Positions 11,076-18,428 are shown, counted from the first letter of the stretch. The stretch: DNA of 64,000 nt from Flavimaricola sp. (GCA_020629175.1 JAHDDU010000006.1:1-64000), one strand, 5' to 3'. The notes: generated from the letters alone by a model not told the origin. A program made the numbers and translations.

Positions 11076-12869
11076 TTATTCGCTTGAGGTCACTGTTACA
11101 TTGCTGAGCGTGCCAAGTTCAACCGATGGCCGCAGCCCAAGGAGCGGTGCGGTCCGGCGGATCATCTCGGCAGCCACGGGAACAGCCGTCCAGCCCGCTG
11201 TCCGTCGCGGTTCATCGCCCGAGGTTTCGATCGGCTCATCGAGGGTAACCACAAAAACATACTGCGGCTCGCTGGCCGGAAAGACGCCAGCGAACGTGGC
11301 AATAACTCGGTCATCGTAGTAGCCGCCTTGCGGACGTGGCTTGTCCGCAGTTCCCGTCTTGCCGCCCACTTCATAGCCTGCAACTTCGCCCAGAGACGCG
11401 GTGCCACGCTCAACCACCGCACGTAGCATCTCGACCGACCGGCGAGAGACGCTCTCGGACACGATGCGCGGGCCATTCTGCGGGCCATCCTGTCGCAGCA
11501 ATGTTGGCTCCACCAAGGTGCCGCCGTTCAGGAGTGACGCGTATCCGGCTGCGAGGTGCAAAGGCGAAACCGACAGGCCGTGGCCATAGGAAATCGTCAT
11601 CGTCGAAATCTCGGACCAATTGCGCGGTGTAATCGGCTGGCCCGTTGGCCCTTCAACCATTTCAACTGGCGTCGCCTCCAGAAAGCCGAGGCGTTCAAGG
11701 AAATCGCGCTGCCGCGCCTCGCCAATCATCAAAGCGATGCGCGCCGTGCCGATGTTGGAAGACCGCACGATGACGTCTGTGGTGCTGAGTTCATCGCCGT
11801 AGTCATGAAAATCCCGGATGCGAAACCGGCCCCATTCCAGCGGACCTTCGGTATCGATCATCGTATTGGCGTTGACCAGCCCCAGCTCCATTGCTTGCGC
11901 CACGGTAAAGATTTTGAACACCGAGCCAAGTTCATAAACACCCTGCAAGGCCCTGTTAAACAACGGACTATCGGCCTGATCTCCCGAGGTAAGCGGGCGC
12001 GGCCTGTTGTTGGGATCAAAATCCGGCAGGCTCGCCATCGCAACAATCTCGCCCGTGTGGATGTCCATCATCACGGCGGCGGCACCTGCCGCATTCATCA
12101 ACGTCATGCCGTTGTTCAGCACCTCTTCCATCGTGCTCTGGATGGTCAGGTCGATGGACAACTCAAGCGGCGCACCCTCATTCGCAGGATCACGCAGGAG
12201 ATCGTCAAAATGCCGCTCGAGGCCTGCGACGCCAATCACCTCTGCTGCATCCACACCCTCGCGGCCGTAGCTTGCTCCGCCCATGATATGCGCGGCAATC
12301 GGACCGTTGGGGTACAGCCGCATTTCGCGCGGACCGAAGAGGAGCCCGGGCTCGCCAATGTCATGCACAGCTTGCATCTGTTCGGGGCTAATTTGGCGGC
12401 GCACCCACAAGAACCTGCGCTCACCCGTGAAATCACGCACCAAACGGTCGTGATCCAACTCGGGGAAAATGTCGACCAACTGTGCCGCGGCATAATGCGG
12501 ATCAATCATCTGGGGCGGCTGCGCATAAAGCGCATGCGTCTCAAAGTTCGTCGCCAGAATGCGGCCGTTGCGATCAACGATGTCGGCCCGTTGGCCGATG
12601 ATTGGATTGCCGCTGACAGACGCCCGAGGCTCTTCCGCATCGGTGCTCGCCAGCACGCCCATGCGCAGGCCGATGGTGCCGAACGCCATGAAAAATGCGA
12701 GCCCGAGGATCAGCAGGCGCCCCTCAGCGCGGGCGCGTGCTCTATCGCGCATTTCCTCATGCCGTAGCCGCAGGTTCTCTCGCTCGATCTCTTCGGTGTT
12801 TTCGCCTCTGTCCCGCGCCTTCAGAATTCGCGCCAAAGGCCGCAGGGGGCGGCGCAGCGTGCCAATCAT
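11076..12869 (-). CDS. ftsI: penicillin-binding protein 3 / FtsI transpeptidase
   Basis: Class B penicillin-binding protein that cross-links septal peptidoglycan with FtsW. The 597 residues have a charged cytoplasmic N terminus, one membrane anchor (about 51-75), a pedestal domain, and a transpeptidase domain with catalytic Ser316 in SVFK (316-319), the SSN motif at 370-372 and KTG at 504-506. All three active-site motifs are intact. It overlaps ftsL by 4 bp. Confidence 0.96.
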   Translation of the reverse strand: MIGTLRRPLRPLARILKARDRGENTEEIERENLRLRHEEMRDRARARAEGRLLILGLAFFMAFGTIGLRMGVLASTDAEEPRASVSGNPIIGQRADIVDRNGRILATNFETHALYAQPPQMIDPHYAAAQLVDIFPELDHDRLVRDFTGERRFLWVRRQISPEQMQAVHDIGEPGLLFGPREMRLYPNGPIAAHIMGGASYGREGVDAAEVIGVAGLERHFDDLLRDPANEGAPLELSIDLTIQSTMEEVLNNGMTLMNAAGAAAVMMDIHTGEIVAMASLPDFDPNNRPRPLTSGDQADSPLFNRALQGVYELGSVFKIFTVAQAMELGLVNANTMIDTEGPLEWGRFRIRDFHDYGDELSTTDVIVRSSNIGTARIALMIGEARQRDFLERLGFLEATPVEMVEGPTGQPITPRNWSEISTMTISYGHGLSVSPLHLAAGYASLLNGGTLVEPTLLRQDGPQNGPRIVSESVSRRSVEMLRAVVERGTASLGEVAGYEVGGKTGTADKPRPQGGYYDDRVIATFAGVFPASEPQYVFVVTLDEPIETSGDEPRRTAGWTAVPVAAEMIRRTAPLLGLRPSVELGTLSNVTVTSSE

Positions 12870-13243
12870 AGCGGATCCTCCCCGTTGAGGAGGTCATTCA
12901 TCGCAGCAGTGGAGACATCAATGGGGTCCACCACCTCGCCCAGCGGCAGAACCGTTGGAAGCGGGAAGCTCACCCGGTCAATTGATCGAAATGCGTCGGG
13001 AGCAAGCGGCAGAAGGCTGAGGCGGTCAAAATTGAGCTCTACCAGGTCGCGCAACCTGTCAGGACGGTTCAGATACGCCCACTCGGCATTAAGCACATTT
13101 ATCCGCGCGTGCGCCGATCCGATTTGCGCATTTAGGCTCCGCACTTCGCGCAAGGCCGTCTGCGTCTTGTAGTTCTCCTGATAGGCCCAAAAGGCGAGGC
13201 CGATGACCCCGCAGACCGATAAAAAGTATAAAAATCCGCGCAT
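12866..13243 (-). CDS. ftsL: cell division protein FtsL
   Basis: A 125-residue bitopic protein placed between rsmH and ftsI, the usual ftsL position. It has a short N terminus, one transmembrane helix (about 4-20), then a heptad-rich stretch (LREVRSLNAQIGSAHARINVLNAEW) that ends in LNRPDRLRDLVELNF, a motif typical of FtsL/FtsB-like proteins in alphaproteobacteria. It would act in the FtsQLB complex that licenses FtsWI. Assignment rests on synteny and architecture because FtsL sequences are poorly conserved. Confidence 0.85.
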   Translation of the reverse strand: MRGFLYFLSVCGVIGLAFWAYQENYKTQTALREVRSLNAQIGSAHARINVLNAEWAYLNRPDRLRDLVELNFDRLSLLPLAPDAFRSIDRVSFPLPTVLPLGEVVDPIDVSTAAMNDLLNGEDPL

Positions 13244-14211
13244 TACGCCCGTCCTCGTAACATCGGCATGCCCAGTTCGCCTGGGTCGATTTCGCCTGCT
13301 TCCGCCTCAGTGCGCCGAGCCACGCGCAACATCGCCGAACGTGACCGCGGGTTTGCGGCCAGTTCCTCTTCGTCTGCGCCGACCGGCTTTTTATTGATAA
13401 TTTTGAACGCAGGCGCATCGGTTTCGATCACCGGGGCATAGCGGTTGGCGTTACCGCCCCCGCCGCTGCGCAACTGCATAAAGCGTTTGACCATCCGGTC
13501 CTCGACCGAATGAAACGTCACCACCGCCAACAACCCGCCGGGCTTCAGCGCACGTTCTGCCGCCATTAATCCCTGATACAGCTCGCCGTACTCATCGTTC
13601 ACCGCGATGCGCAGCGCCTGAAAGCTACGTGTTGCAGGATGGCTTTGCCCCGGCTTTTGGCGTGGCAAACATTTGCTAATGATTTCCGCAAGTTCCAGCG
13701 TGGTCTTCACCGGTCGCGCGGCAACGACAGCCTTCGCAATCCGCCGCGATGCGCGCTCTTCCCCATAGAGATAGAGGATGTTGGCCAGGTGCGCCTCTTC
13801 GGCGTCGTTCACCAGATCATCAGCTGACACCCCATCTGCTGACATCCGCATGTCCAGCGGACCATCCTTTTGAAACGAGAACCCCCGCTCCGGCGTGTCG
13901 ATCTGCATCGAGGATACCCCGAGATCGAGCGTCACGCCGTCCAGAGGCTCGCCTGCGATTTCGTCCAACCGGGAAAACTGCCCTTCGCGCAGATCGAGCC
14001 TATCGCCGTACTCCCCCGCCCAATCGGCCGCCATGCGAAACACAAGCGGATCACGGTCCACGCCAATGACCTTATCAGCGCCCTCGGCCAGCAATCCGCG
14101 CGTGTATCCGCCGTTGCCAAAAGTTCCATCCAGCCAGACACCCTGAATGGGTGAACAAAGCCGCAGAAGCGGCTGAAGTAAAACAGGAATATGGGGATCA
14201 TGGTCAGGCAT
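13243..14211 (-). CDS. rsmH: 16S rRNA (cytosine1402-N4)-methyltransferase RsmH
   Basis: SAM-dependent enzyme that methylates N4 of C1402 in the ribosomal P site. The protein starts [16 protein letters not shown] and shows the SAM motif [25 protein letters not shown], the family segment [13 protein letters not shown] and a C-terminal [15 protein letters not shown] chose the ATG at 14211 (322 residues) because GGAG lies eight bases upstream; an ATG at 14229 would add six residues but has no clear ribosome site. The stop shares a base with the ftsL start. Confidence 0.94.
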   Translation of the reverse strand: MPDHDPHIPVLLQPLLRLCSPIQGVWLDGTFGNGGYTRGLLAEGADKVIGVDRDPLVFRMAADWAGEYGDRLDLREGQFSRLDEIAGEPLDGVTLDLGVSSMQIDTPERGFSFQKDGPLDMRMSADGVSADDLVNDAEEAHLANILYLYGEERASRRIAKAVVAARPVKTTLELAEIISKCLPRQKPGQSHPATRSFQALRIAVNDEYGELYQGLMAAERALKPGGLLAVVTFHSVEDRMVKRFMQLRSGGGGNANRYAPVIETDAPAFKIINKKPVGADEEELAANPRSRSAMLRVARRTEAEAGEIDPGELGMPMLRGRA

Positions 14212-14233
14212 CGCGGCAGCTCCAGCCATCTGT

Positions 14234-14746
14234 CTAGACCGCCCCGGGTGGGGCTGCCGGGATCAGGCTGAGTGGGTCGACGCCCGCTGCATTTTCGGCC
14301 AGCCACTCCTCAGTGTCGTCGCTGACGGAGGCTTCAAACACCTCGGACTTCCAGACCTCAAAGTAAGGCCCCATGCCCATGAGTGTTGTCTCGCCCTCAA
14401 CCAGCCCCAGCTTTTCGCGGCGCTTGGCAGGCATCACGAGGCGACCGTCCTTATCAACGGTCAGCTCTTCGGATTGACCCAGATAGAGGCGGTTCAATCG
14501 GATTTGCAGCTCGGACCCTTCGGGCAGGCTGGCGATACGGTCGGCGATCTTGGACAGCGCGTTGACACTATAGATACGCAGGTTCTGCTTTAGATGCGCG
14601 CCATAGTTGAGGTAAAGCTTGACCGGCAGGCCTTCGGTCCAATCCGGATCATTCGCTTCGAGAACACGCCGAAAGGAGGCAGGGACCGACATTCGGCCCT
14701 TCCCGTCCACCTTCTGGGTGAATTCTCCGGTGAAGCTTTGGAGCAT
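14234..14746 (-). CDS. mraZ: transcriptional regulator MraZ
   Basis: First gene of the dcw run. The 170 residues contain two SpoVT/AbrB-like MraZ domains, each with the DxxxR core: DGKGR near 15-19 and DKDGR near 99-103. The C-terminal tail after about residue 145 is longer than in the 152-residue E. coli protein. In E. coli MraZ binds direct repeats of TGGGN with 5-nt spacers upstream of its own gene and represses the cluster; matching repeat arrays lie at 15033-15077 and 15236-15318. Its mRNA has a long leader with a strong hairpin (14806-14839). Confidence 0.95.
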   Translation of the reverse strand: MLQSFTGEFTQKVDGKGRMSVPASFRRVLEANDPDWTEGLPVKLYLNYGAHLKQNLRIYSVNALSKIADRIASLPEGSELQIRLNRLYLGQSEELTVDKDGRLVMPAKRREKLGLVEGETTLMGMGPYFEVWKSEVFEASVSDDTEEWLAENAAGVDPLSLIPAAPPGAV

Positions 14747-14805
14747 CGCCGCTCGTGATCCTCTTTGTCCGTGGGCCCTGCTGTGCTAAGCCCTGAAATG
14801 AATAC

Positions 14806-14839
14806 GGCGGATCGTGCTGCTGCCACTGCACGATCCGCC
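14806..14839 (-). terminator. strong leader hairpin upstream of mraZ (UpsM 3'-end type)
   Basis: A perfect 12-bp inverted repeat (GGCGGATCGTGC at 14806-14817 with GCACGATCCGCC at 14828-14839) with a 10-base loop. On the minus strand it is followed by GTATTCATTTC, which is T-rich but not a clean U-run. It lies 60 bases before the mraZ ATG, inside the mRNA leader. In Rhodobacter sphaeroides the dcw leader is partly terminated at a hairpin to make the sRNA UpsM; this stem sits in the equivalent position. Confidence 0.6.
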
Positions 14840-15017
14840 GCCTGTCCCGTCTCCGGGAAGGTCCGACTGCGCGCGCCACCTGGGGGGATGTCTGCTCGCT
14901 CGCGCGCCGGATCTCGTTGTAAGAAAACCTTGGGAAGGGAAGGCCTGTATGAAACCTGCTTTATTTTTACCGTTCGGTCTTAGCGCCGATTAGCTTTTGT
15001 TTGCCCGTGTTTTCTTG
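14806..15017 (-). ncRNA. upsM: candidate UpsM-like leader-derived sRNA of the dcw cluster
   Basis: Known: in R. sphaeroides the dcw mRNA has an unusually long leader of about 270 nt, and premature termination gives the roughly 200-nt sRNA UpsM. Seen here: a strong hairpin ends at 14806, and a weak minus-strand promoter pair (TTGCGT at 15052-15047, CAAACA at 15029-15024, 17-bp spacing) would start RNA near 15017. That gives a leader of about 271 nt and an RNA of about 212 nt to the hairpin end. The 5' end is inferred; sequence identity to UpsM was not compared. Confidence 0.45.
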
Positions 15018-15023
15018 AGAACA

Positions 15024-15052
15024 TGTTTGCCATGGGAAACCTTGGGACGCAA
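15024..15052 (-). promoter_or_regulatory. weak candidate promoter for mraZ/dcw
   Basis: Minus-strand TTGCGT (15052-15047) and CAAACA (15029-15024) with a 17-bp spacer. The -10 box is poor, so this call leans on the expected leader length. The adjacent TGGGA-type array (15033-15077) would cover the spacer and the -35 box, which fits repression by MraZ. Confidence 0.3.
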
Positions 15053-15077
15053 AGGGATTTTATGGGATCAGCAGGGA
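15033..15077 (+). promoter_or_regulatory. array of five TGGGA/AGGGA boxes, 10-bp period (putative MraZ operator)
   Basis: Plus-strand boxes TGGGA 15033-15037, TGGGA 15043-15047, AGGGA 15053-15057, TGGGA 15063-15067 and AGGGA 15073-15077, each separated by exactly five bases. This is the TGGGN-N5 spacing reported for E. coli MraZ, with five units. The G-rich strand is opposite to the mraZ coding strand. Confidence 0.6.
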
Positions 15078-15100
15078 AGTGCCGATTTGCAACGGCACTT
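15077..15100 (+). other. stem-loop between the two box arrays
   Basis: AAGTGCCG (15077-15084) pairs with CGGCACTT (15093-15100) around an 8-base loop, and the plus strand continues TTTTGACGATTTT. It resembles an intrinsic terminator reading in the plus direction, although no plus-strand gene precedes it. Confidence 0.35.
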
Positions 15101-15235
15101 TTGACGATTTTCAAGTTAACGTGATTTAATATTTGACCCACTAGATGGTGATTTTTGAACCACAACAATCAACATCTTGTGTTTTTATGGTGAATGCGGC
15201 GCCTCTTTCTCAACAGAGAAGCCCGGTCATCTTTT

Positions 15236-15318
15236 TCCCAGAAATTCCCAGCAAAGCCGCTCAAAGCCTAGAATGCCCCTAGTTTCCCAATCATTCCCAG
15301 CGTTCCCAGGCCATCCCA
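15236..15318 (-). promoter_or_regulatory. second array of six TGGGA boxes (minus strand, putative MraZ sites)
   Basis: Read on the minus strand, TGGGA occurs at 15314-15318, 15304-15308, 15295-15299, 15285-15289, 15246-15250 and 15236-15240. Steps are 10, 9, 10, 39 and 10 bp, so most boxes lie on one face of the helix. It sits about 490-570 bp upstream of the mraZ start and faces the opposite way to the array at 15033-15077. The rest of the 14747-15388 gap is AT-rich without any supported gene. Confidence 0.5.
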
Positions 15319-15388
15319 GCAGACAGCGAGTCGCACAGATTCCTTGGTAAAAGGCGTTGCAACGCCGAAAATCGAGCTCAAAAACTGC

Positions 15389-15883
15389 CTAATGCTGCGA
15401 TTTGAGCGATCGGAACATCACATGGCCTGAGATCAGGCCCACTTCGGGATGATCAAAAACGTCCGGAACAATTCCGACCGTCCTAAATCCCAGACGATCC
15501 CAGAGACGCAGAGCACCGTCGTTGGTGCTGAGCACCATATTGAACTGCATGGCGGTGAACCCCAGTTGCAAGGCTTCAGACTGCGAGACGCGGCACATGG
15601 CTTCGGCTACCCCGCGGCCCCGGGCAGCCTCGGCTGTCACATAGCCGCAGTTGCACACATGTGCGCCGCCACCTGCAGCATTCTTCTTTATATAAAATGT
15701 GCCCAAAACATGCTCGCCATCAACAGCCACGTAGCAGGCCGCAGGCGTCCCTACCCAATAAGCCCGGGCGTCCGCTTCGCTTATCTCGCGATCAATGGCG
15801 TAGGTTGTACCGGCCCGAAACACTGGTTTGAGCGCAGCCCACTGCCCCGCCCAATCCCCAGCCTCGGCGGGCCGGATGATCAT
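15389..15883 (-). CDS. GNAT family N-acetyltransferase
   Basis: A 164-residue single-domain GNAT enzyme beginning [11 protein letters not shown]. The acetyl-CoA pyrophosphate loop is visible as [17 protein letters not shown], followed by the motif B region with [24 protein letters not shown]. The acceptor substrate cannot be read from sequence. The start overlaps the stop of the Mrp/ApbC gene by 4 bp, so the two are co-translated, but no functional link is evident. It is the first gene beyond the long dcw regulatory region. Confidence 0.88.
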   Translation of the reverse strand: MIIRPAEAGDWAGQWAALKPVFRAGTTYAIDREISEADARAYWVGTPAACYVAVDGEHVLGTFYIKKNAAGGGAHVCNCGYVTAEAARGRGVAEAMCRVSQSEALQLGFTAMQFNMVLSTNDGALRLWDRLGFRTVGIVPDVFDHPEVGLISGHVMFRSLKSQH

Positions 15884-16971
15884 GCAAGCCCGCCTGCGAT
15901 CAGCCCTTTGGCGATTTGGGCATAGCTCTGCGCCATTGGCCCGTCACCCGCCGCAATCGGCGTACCCCCATCGCCCGCCACGCGGGTCTCCAGGTCGATC
16001 GGCAACGCCCCAAGGAACGGCGCACCCAGCGTCTCTGCCTCAGCCTTTACCCCGCCATGACCAAAGAGCTGCGCCTCATGCCCGCAGTTCGGACATATAT
16101 ATAGAGACATATTTTCAATGAGCCCCAGCACCGGCGTGTTCAGCGTTTTGAACATATCAAGCGCCTTGCGCGCATCGAGCAGAGCCACATCCTGCGGCGT
16201 GCTTACAACAATCGCGCCGGTCAAATGGGTTTTCTGGCATAGCGTCAGCTGCACATCGCCCGTGCCGGGCGGCATGTCGACGATCAGAACGTCCAATTCG
16301 CCCCATTCCACCTGCCCCAGCATCTGTTGCAGTGCGCCCATCAACATCGGCCCGCGCCACACCACGGCTTTGGCCGGATCCAGCATCAGCCCGATGGACA
16401 TCATCGTTACACCATGCGCCTTCAGCGGGATGATCGTCTTGCCGTCCGGCGACTTTGGGCGCTCGCTCACCCCCATCATGCGCGGCTGGCTTGGGCCGTA
16501 GATATCAGCATCCAGCAAACCAACTTTGCGGCCCTGTTTGGCAAGTGCGACGGCAAGATTGGCTGAAACAGTGGATTTCCCAACGCCACCCTTGCCCGAC
16601 CCCACAGCAATAATACGGTCCACACCTGGGATTGCTGCAGGTCCGGCCTGCGGCGTTGGATGCCGCCCGATGGTGAGCGACGGCGGCTCGCCCTGCCCGG
16701 CTGTTGGCGCAGGCTTTGCAGCGGGGCCATGCGCGGTGAGCACCGCTTTGGCCGAGGTCACCCCCTCCATCGCCGCGACCGCCTGTTCGGCGCCGCTGCG
16801 CAACGGCTCCATCTGGCGGGCAAGTTCTGGCGTGGGCGCTTCAATGACAAACGAGACTGCGCCATCGGTGACCGTCAGTGCCCGGATCATATCGCGCGAG
16901 ACCAGATCACCACCGTCCGGCAGACCGATCCGGCCCAACATCGCCAATACCTCGTCTTTGGTCGCGGCCAT
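15880..16971 (-). CDS. apbC: Mrp/ApbC-type Fe-S cluster carrier ATPase
   Basis: P-loop NTPase of the Mrp/NBP35 family that binds and transfers [4Fe-4S] clusters in the cytoplasm. In the 363-residue form it has an N-terminal MIP18/DUF59-like domain (about 1-80), a proline/alanine linker, the deviant Walker [10 protein letters not shown] at 126-134, VDMPPGTGD, and the cluster-ligand pair CPNC at 293-296. I chose the ATG at 16971 because GGAG lies nine bases upstream and families start near here; in-frame ATGs at 16977, 16980 and 16986 are alternatives. It overlaps the GNAT gene. Confidence 0.92.
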   Translation of the reverse strand: MAATKDEVLAMLGRIGLPDGGDLVSRDMIRALTVTDGAVSFVIEAPTPELARQMEPLRSGAEQAVAAMEGVTSAKAVLTAHGPAAKPAPTAGQGEPPSLTIGRHPTPQAGPAAIPGVDRIIAVGSGKGGVGKSTVSANLAVALAKQGRKVGLLDADIYGPSQPRMMGVSERPKSPDGKTIIPLKAHGVTMMSIGLMLDPAKAVVWRGPMLMGALQQMLGQVEWGELDVLIVDMPPGTGDVQLTLCQKTHLTGAIVVSTPQDVALLDARKALDMFKTLNTPVLGLIENMSLYICPNCGHEAQLFGHGGVKAEAETLGAPFLGALPIDLETRVAGDGGTPIAAGDGPMAQSYAQIAKGLIAGGLA

Positions 16972-17105
16972 TCTCATCATCTCCATGCTCAAGTTCTGTG
17001 CGTTGATGCTGTCTCCTACACAAAAGAGCAAGGTGACGTTTCGTCAGGGCTCAAATTTGCACCCGGTTGCAGACTAACTGCCTAATAACAAAGCGTTTAC
17101 CACTT

Positions 17106-17162
17106 GCGTATGCTGCATAGCAGCATTGCAAAGACGGGCTATTGTGCAATTGCAGCATACGC
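17106..17162. promoter_or_regulatory. large nested palindrome in the mrp-DUF1127 divergent gap
   Basis: GCGTATGCTGCA (17106-17117) is the exact reverse complement of TGCAGCATACGC (17151-17162). Inside it ATTGCA (17125-17130) pairs with TGCAAT (17145-17150), and the left arm holds a smaller GCTGC-ATA-GCAGC dyad. It lies within 16972-17268, upstream of the DUF1127/sRNA transcript. It could be an operator or an RNA structure; there is no T-run. Confidence 0.5.
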
Positions 17163-17170
17163 CTATCTTA
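17143..17170 (+). promoter_or_regulatory. candidate promoter of the DUF1127-sRNA unit
   Basis: TTGTGC (17143-17148) and TATCTT (17165-17170) with a 16-bp spacer, about 98 bases before the DUF1127 ATG. In R. sphaeroides the equivalent unit is driven by RpoHI/RpoHII; these boxes do not decide between sigma70 and an RpoH factor. The -35 box overlaps the palindrome. Confidence 0.25.
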
Positions 17171-17268
17171 CTCGACAAGGCAGCAACGGTTGCCAGACGA
17201 CAGGGGCCAAGAACAGGTCCCAGACCTTAACCCCACGGGCCACCGGGCTCAGATATGAAAGTTTAGAC

Positions 17269-17484
17269 ATGGCATACGCAAGCGACACACGCACCGCCTC
17301 CACAACGATTGGTCAGCGCCTCACAGAAATGCGCGCTGCACTTCAGGACCGGATTGCCCGCAACCGGGTGTTCCGCACAACACTGAACGAATTGGGCGCT
17401 CTGTCCAACCGCGAGCTGGCCGACCTCGGCATTGCACGCAGCAACATCAAAGCCGTGGCCTTCGAGGCCGCATACGGCAAGTAA
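17269..17484 (+). CDS. ccaF1: DUF1127 small protein (CcaF1-like)
   Basis: A 71-residue protein whose C-terminal half has the DUF1127 pattern: ELGALSNRELADLGIARSNIKAVAFEAAYGK, with the typical L-x-x-L-s-d-r-e-L-x-D-i-G-i spacing. Known: in R. sphaeroides the DUF1127 protein CcaF1 (RSP_6037) is encoded directly upstream of the CcsR1-4 sRNAs, is an RNA-binding protein and affects sRNA maturation. Here the gene is followed immediately by an array of CCTCCTCCC-loop hairpins, so it is the syntenic counterpart. It should be co-transcribed with them. Confidence 0.85.
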   Translation: MAYASDTRTASTTIGQRLTEMRAALQDRIARNRVFRTTLNELGALSNRELADLGIARSNIKAVAFEAAYGK

Positions 17485-17571
17485 CATCGGGTTTCGGCGC
17501 AGCGCTCCTCCCATTTGCTGCTCCGATCCGCGCCCAACCCCTCCTCCTCCCTGGGACGGGCGCACCAATAC

Positions 17572-17604
17572 GCGGCGGCATCTCCTCCTCCCTGATGCCG
17601 CCGC
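17572..17604 (+). ncRNA. cuckoo-type stem-loop 3 (perfect 10-bp stem)
   Basis: GCGGCGGCAT pairs perfectly with ATGCCGCCGC; the 13-base loop CTCCTCCTCCCTG presents an extended anti-Shine-Dalgarno tract. One of the three most stable elements of the array. Confidence 0.75.
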
Positions 17605-17656
17605 TCAAAATCCAGCGGCAGGTGCTTTCCTCCCATATGCACCCTCCGCAACTGGC

Positions 17657-17688
17657 GCGGCGACAACGCTCCTTCCCGTTGTCGCCGC
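17657..17688 (+). ncRNA. cuckoo-type stem-loop 5 (perfect 11-bp stem, variant loop)
   Basis: GCGGCGACAAC pairs perfectly with GTTGTCGCCGC around GCTCCTTCCC. The loop has a T where the others have the second C-C-T step, so the CCUCCUCCC motif is broken here. Confidence 0.7.
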
Positions 17689-17848
17689 ACCGCCAAAGTT
17701 TTTGAGATTGCGGCCTGTCGTCCTCCCACGATGCGCCGCATGCCGGCGGCCCCGCTTTCTCCTCCCAGAGCGGTTGGGTCGCCAAACCAAACGGGCCGCC
17801 ATTGCCTCTCCTCCTCCCTGAGGTCGGCCTGCCCGTAGGTGAATAGCA

Positions 17849-17883
17849 GCGGCACCTTTCGCCTCCTCCCTGAAAGGTGCCGC
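17849..17883 (+). ncRNA. cuckoo-type stem-loop 9 (perfect 12-bp stem)
   Basis: GCGGCACCTTTC pairs perfectly with GAAAGGTGCCGC; the 11-base loop GCCTCCTCCCT holds the complete motif. It ends 20 bases before the stop codon of the convergent Lrp-type gene, and no T-run follows. Confidence 0.75.
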
Positions 17884-17903
17884 TCGCCCAATCCCCCTCC
17901 TTC

Positions 17904-18365
17904 TCAGGCGCGCACATCCTTTGGGCTGCTCATCACGATATGTGACGTGATGGATCGGACGGCCGGAACAGTACCCAAAACGTTGGTGTGGAAATTCTTG
18001 TAAGACGGCAAATCCCGGGCCTCCACGCGCAGCAGATACTCAAACGTGCCCGCAATATTGTGGCATTCCACGACCTCAGCAGCCGTCATCATAGCCCGCT
18101 CAAACCCCTCCTGGGCGGCCTTCGAATGCTCTGAAAGTCCGACTGCGACATAAACGACATAAGAGCGCCCGGTTTGCACCGGATCGAGCCGCGCTCGATA
18201 CCCTCGAATAACACCTCGGCGCTCAAGATCCTGCACCCGGCGGAGACAAGCGGAAGGCGAGAGCCCGACCTTCTCAGACAGCTCGAGATTACTGATCCGG
18301 CCATCCACTTCCAATTCGCGCAATATCGCAGCGCTGATTGCATCAATTTTATCCATGGATTGCAC
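17904..18365 (-). CDS. Lrp/AsnC family transcriptional regulator
   Basis: A 153-residue regulator: N-terminal winged-helix segment (DAISAAILRELEVDGRISNLELSEKVGLSPSACLRRVQDLERRGVI, given here in parts: DNA-recognition helix around LSPSACLRRV, residues about 35-44) and C-terminal RAM/ligand domain with NIAGTFEYLLRVEARD. It is divergent from the LysE-type exporter gene with a 63-bp gap, the usual layout of an amino-acid exporter and its Lrp-type activator. The first ATG (18365) is used; one three codons later is equally possible. Confidence 0.88.
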   Translation of the reverse strand: MQSMDKIDAISAAILRELEVDGRISNLELSEKVGLSPSACLRRVQDLERRGVIRGYRARLDPVQTGRSYVVYVAVGLSEHSKAAQEGFERAMMTAAEVVECHNIAGTFEYLLRVEARDLPSYKNFHTNVLGTVPAVRSITSHIVMSSPKDVRA

Positions 18366-18428
18366 ATTACCCCAAAACTCATATGGATTCGCAATTACAT
18401 TTGCTATTCAGTCGCATATCGTTGCGCC
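18366..18428. promoter_or_regulatory. divergent lrp-lysE control region
   Basis: The 63-bp AT-rich gap holds both promoters. It contains CATATG and CATATC-like steps and near-repeats of ATTCGCAATTACATTTGC, plausible Lrp contacts, but no single box is decisive. Confidence 0.35.

Larger units (their letters stand above)
17495..17890 (+). ncRNA. array of CcsR/cuckoo-type sRNA hairpins with CCUCCUCCC loops
   Basis: The whole gap after the DUF1127 gene is filled by nine hairpins, each with a C-rich loop: stems 17499-17503/17517-17521, 17530-17535/17558-17563, 17572-17581/17595-17604, 17621-17625/17639-17643, 17657-17667/17678-17688, 17710-17714/17735-17739, 17752-17756/17769-17773, 17793-17808/17820-17834 (imperfect) and 17849-17860/17872-17883. 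Loops carry CTCCTCCC or CCTCCTCCC, complementary to Shine-Dalgarno sequences. Known: CcsR1-4 of R. sphaeroides are such RNAs, made by processing of one transcript. No T-run follows the individual stems, which fits processing. Confidence 0.85.

Noticed and set aside
11556-12767. Plus-strand open frame of 403 codons opposite ftsI
   Set aside because: Antisense to FtsI with all penicillin-binding motifs intact; the translation is Arg/His-rich noise.
14980-15168. Minus-strand frame of 62 codons in the mraZ upstream region
   Set aside because: It overlaps the box array and the inferred leader, has no ribosome site and no protein-like composition.
17343-17917. Minus-strand open frames through the hairpin array
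   Set aside because: They exist because GGAGG repeats on that strand avoid stop codons; the translation is Gly/Arg/Glu-rich and the same bases form well-paired RNA hairpins on the plus strand.
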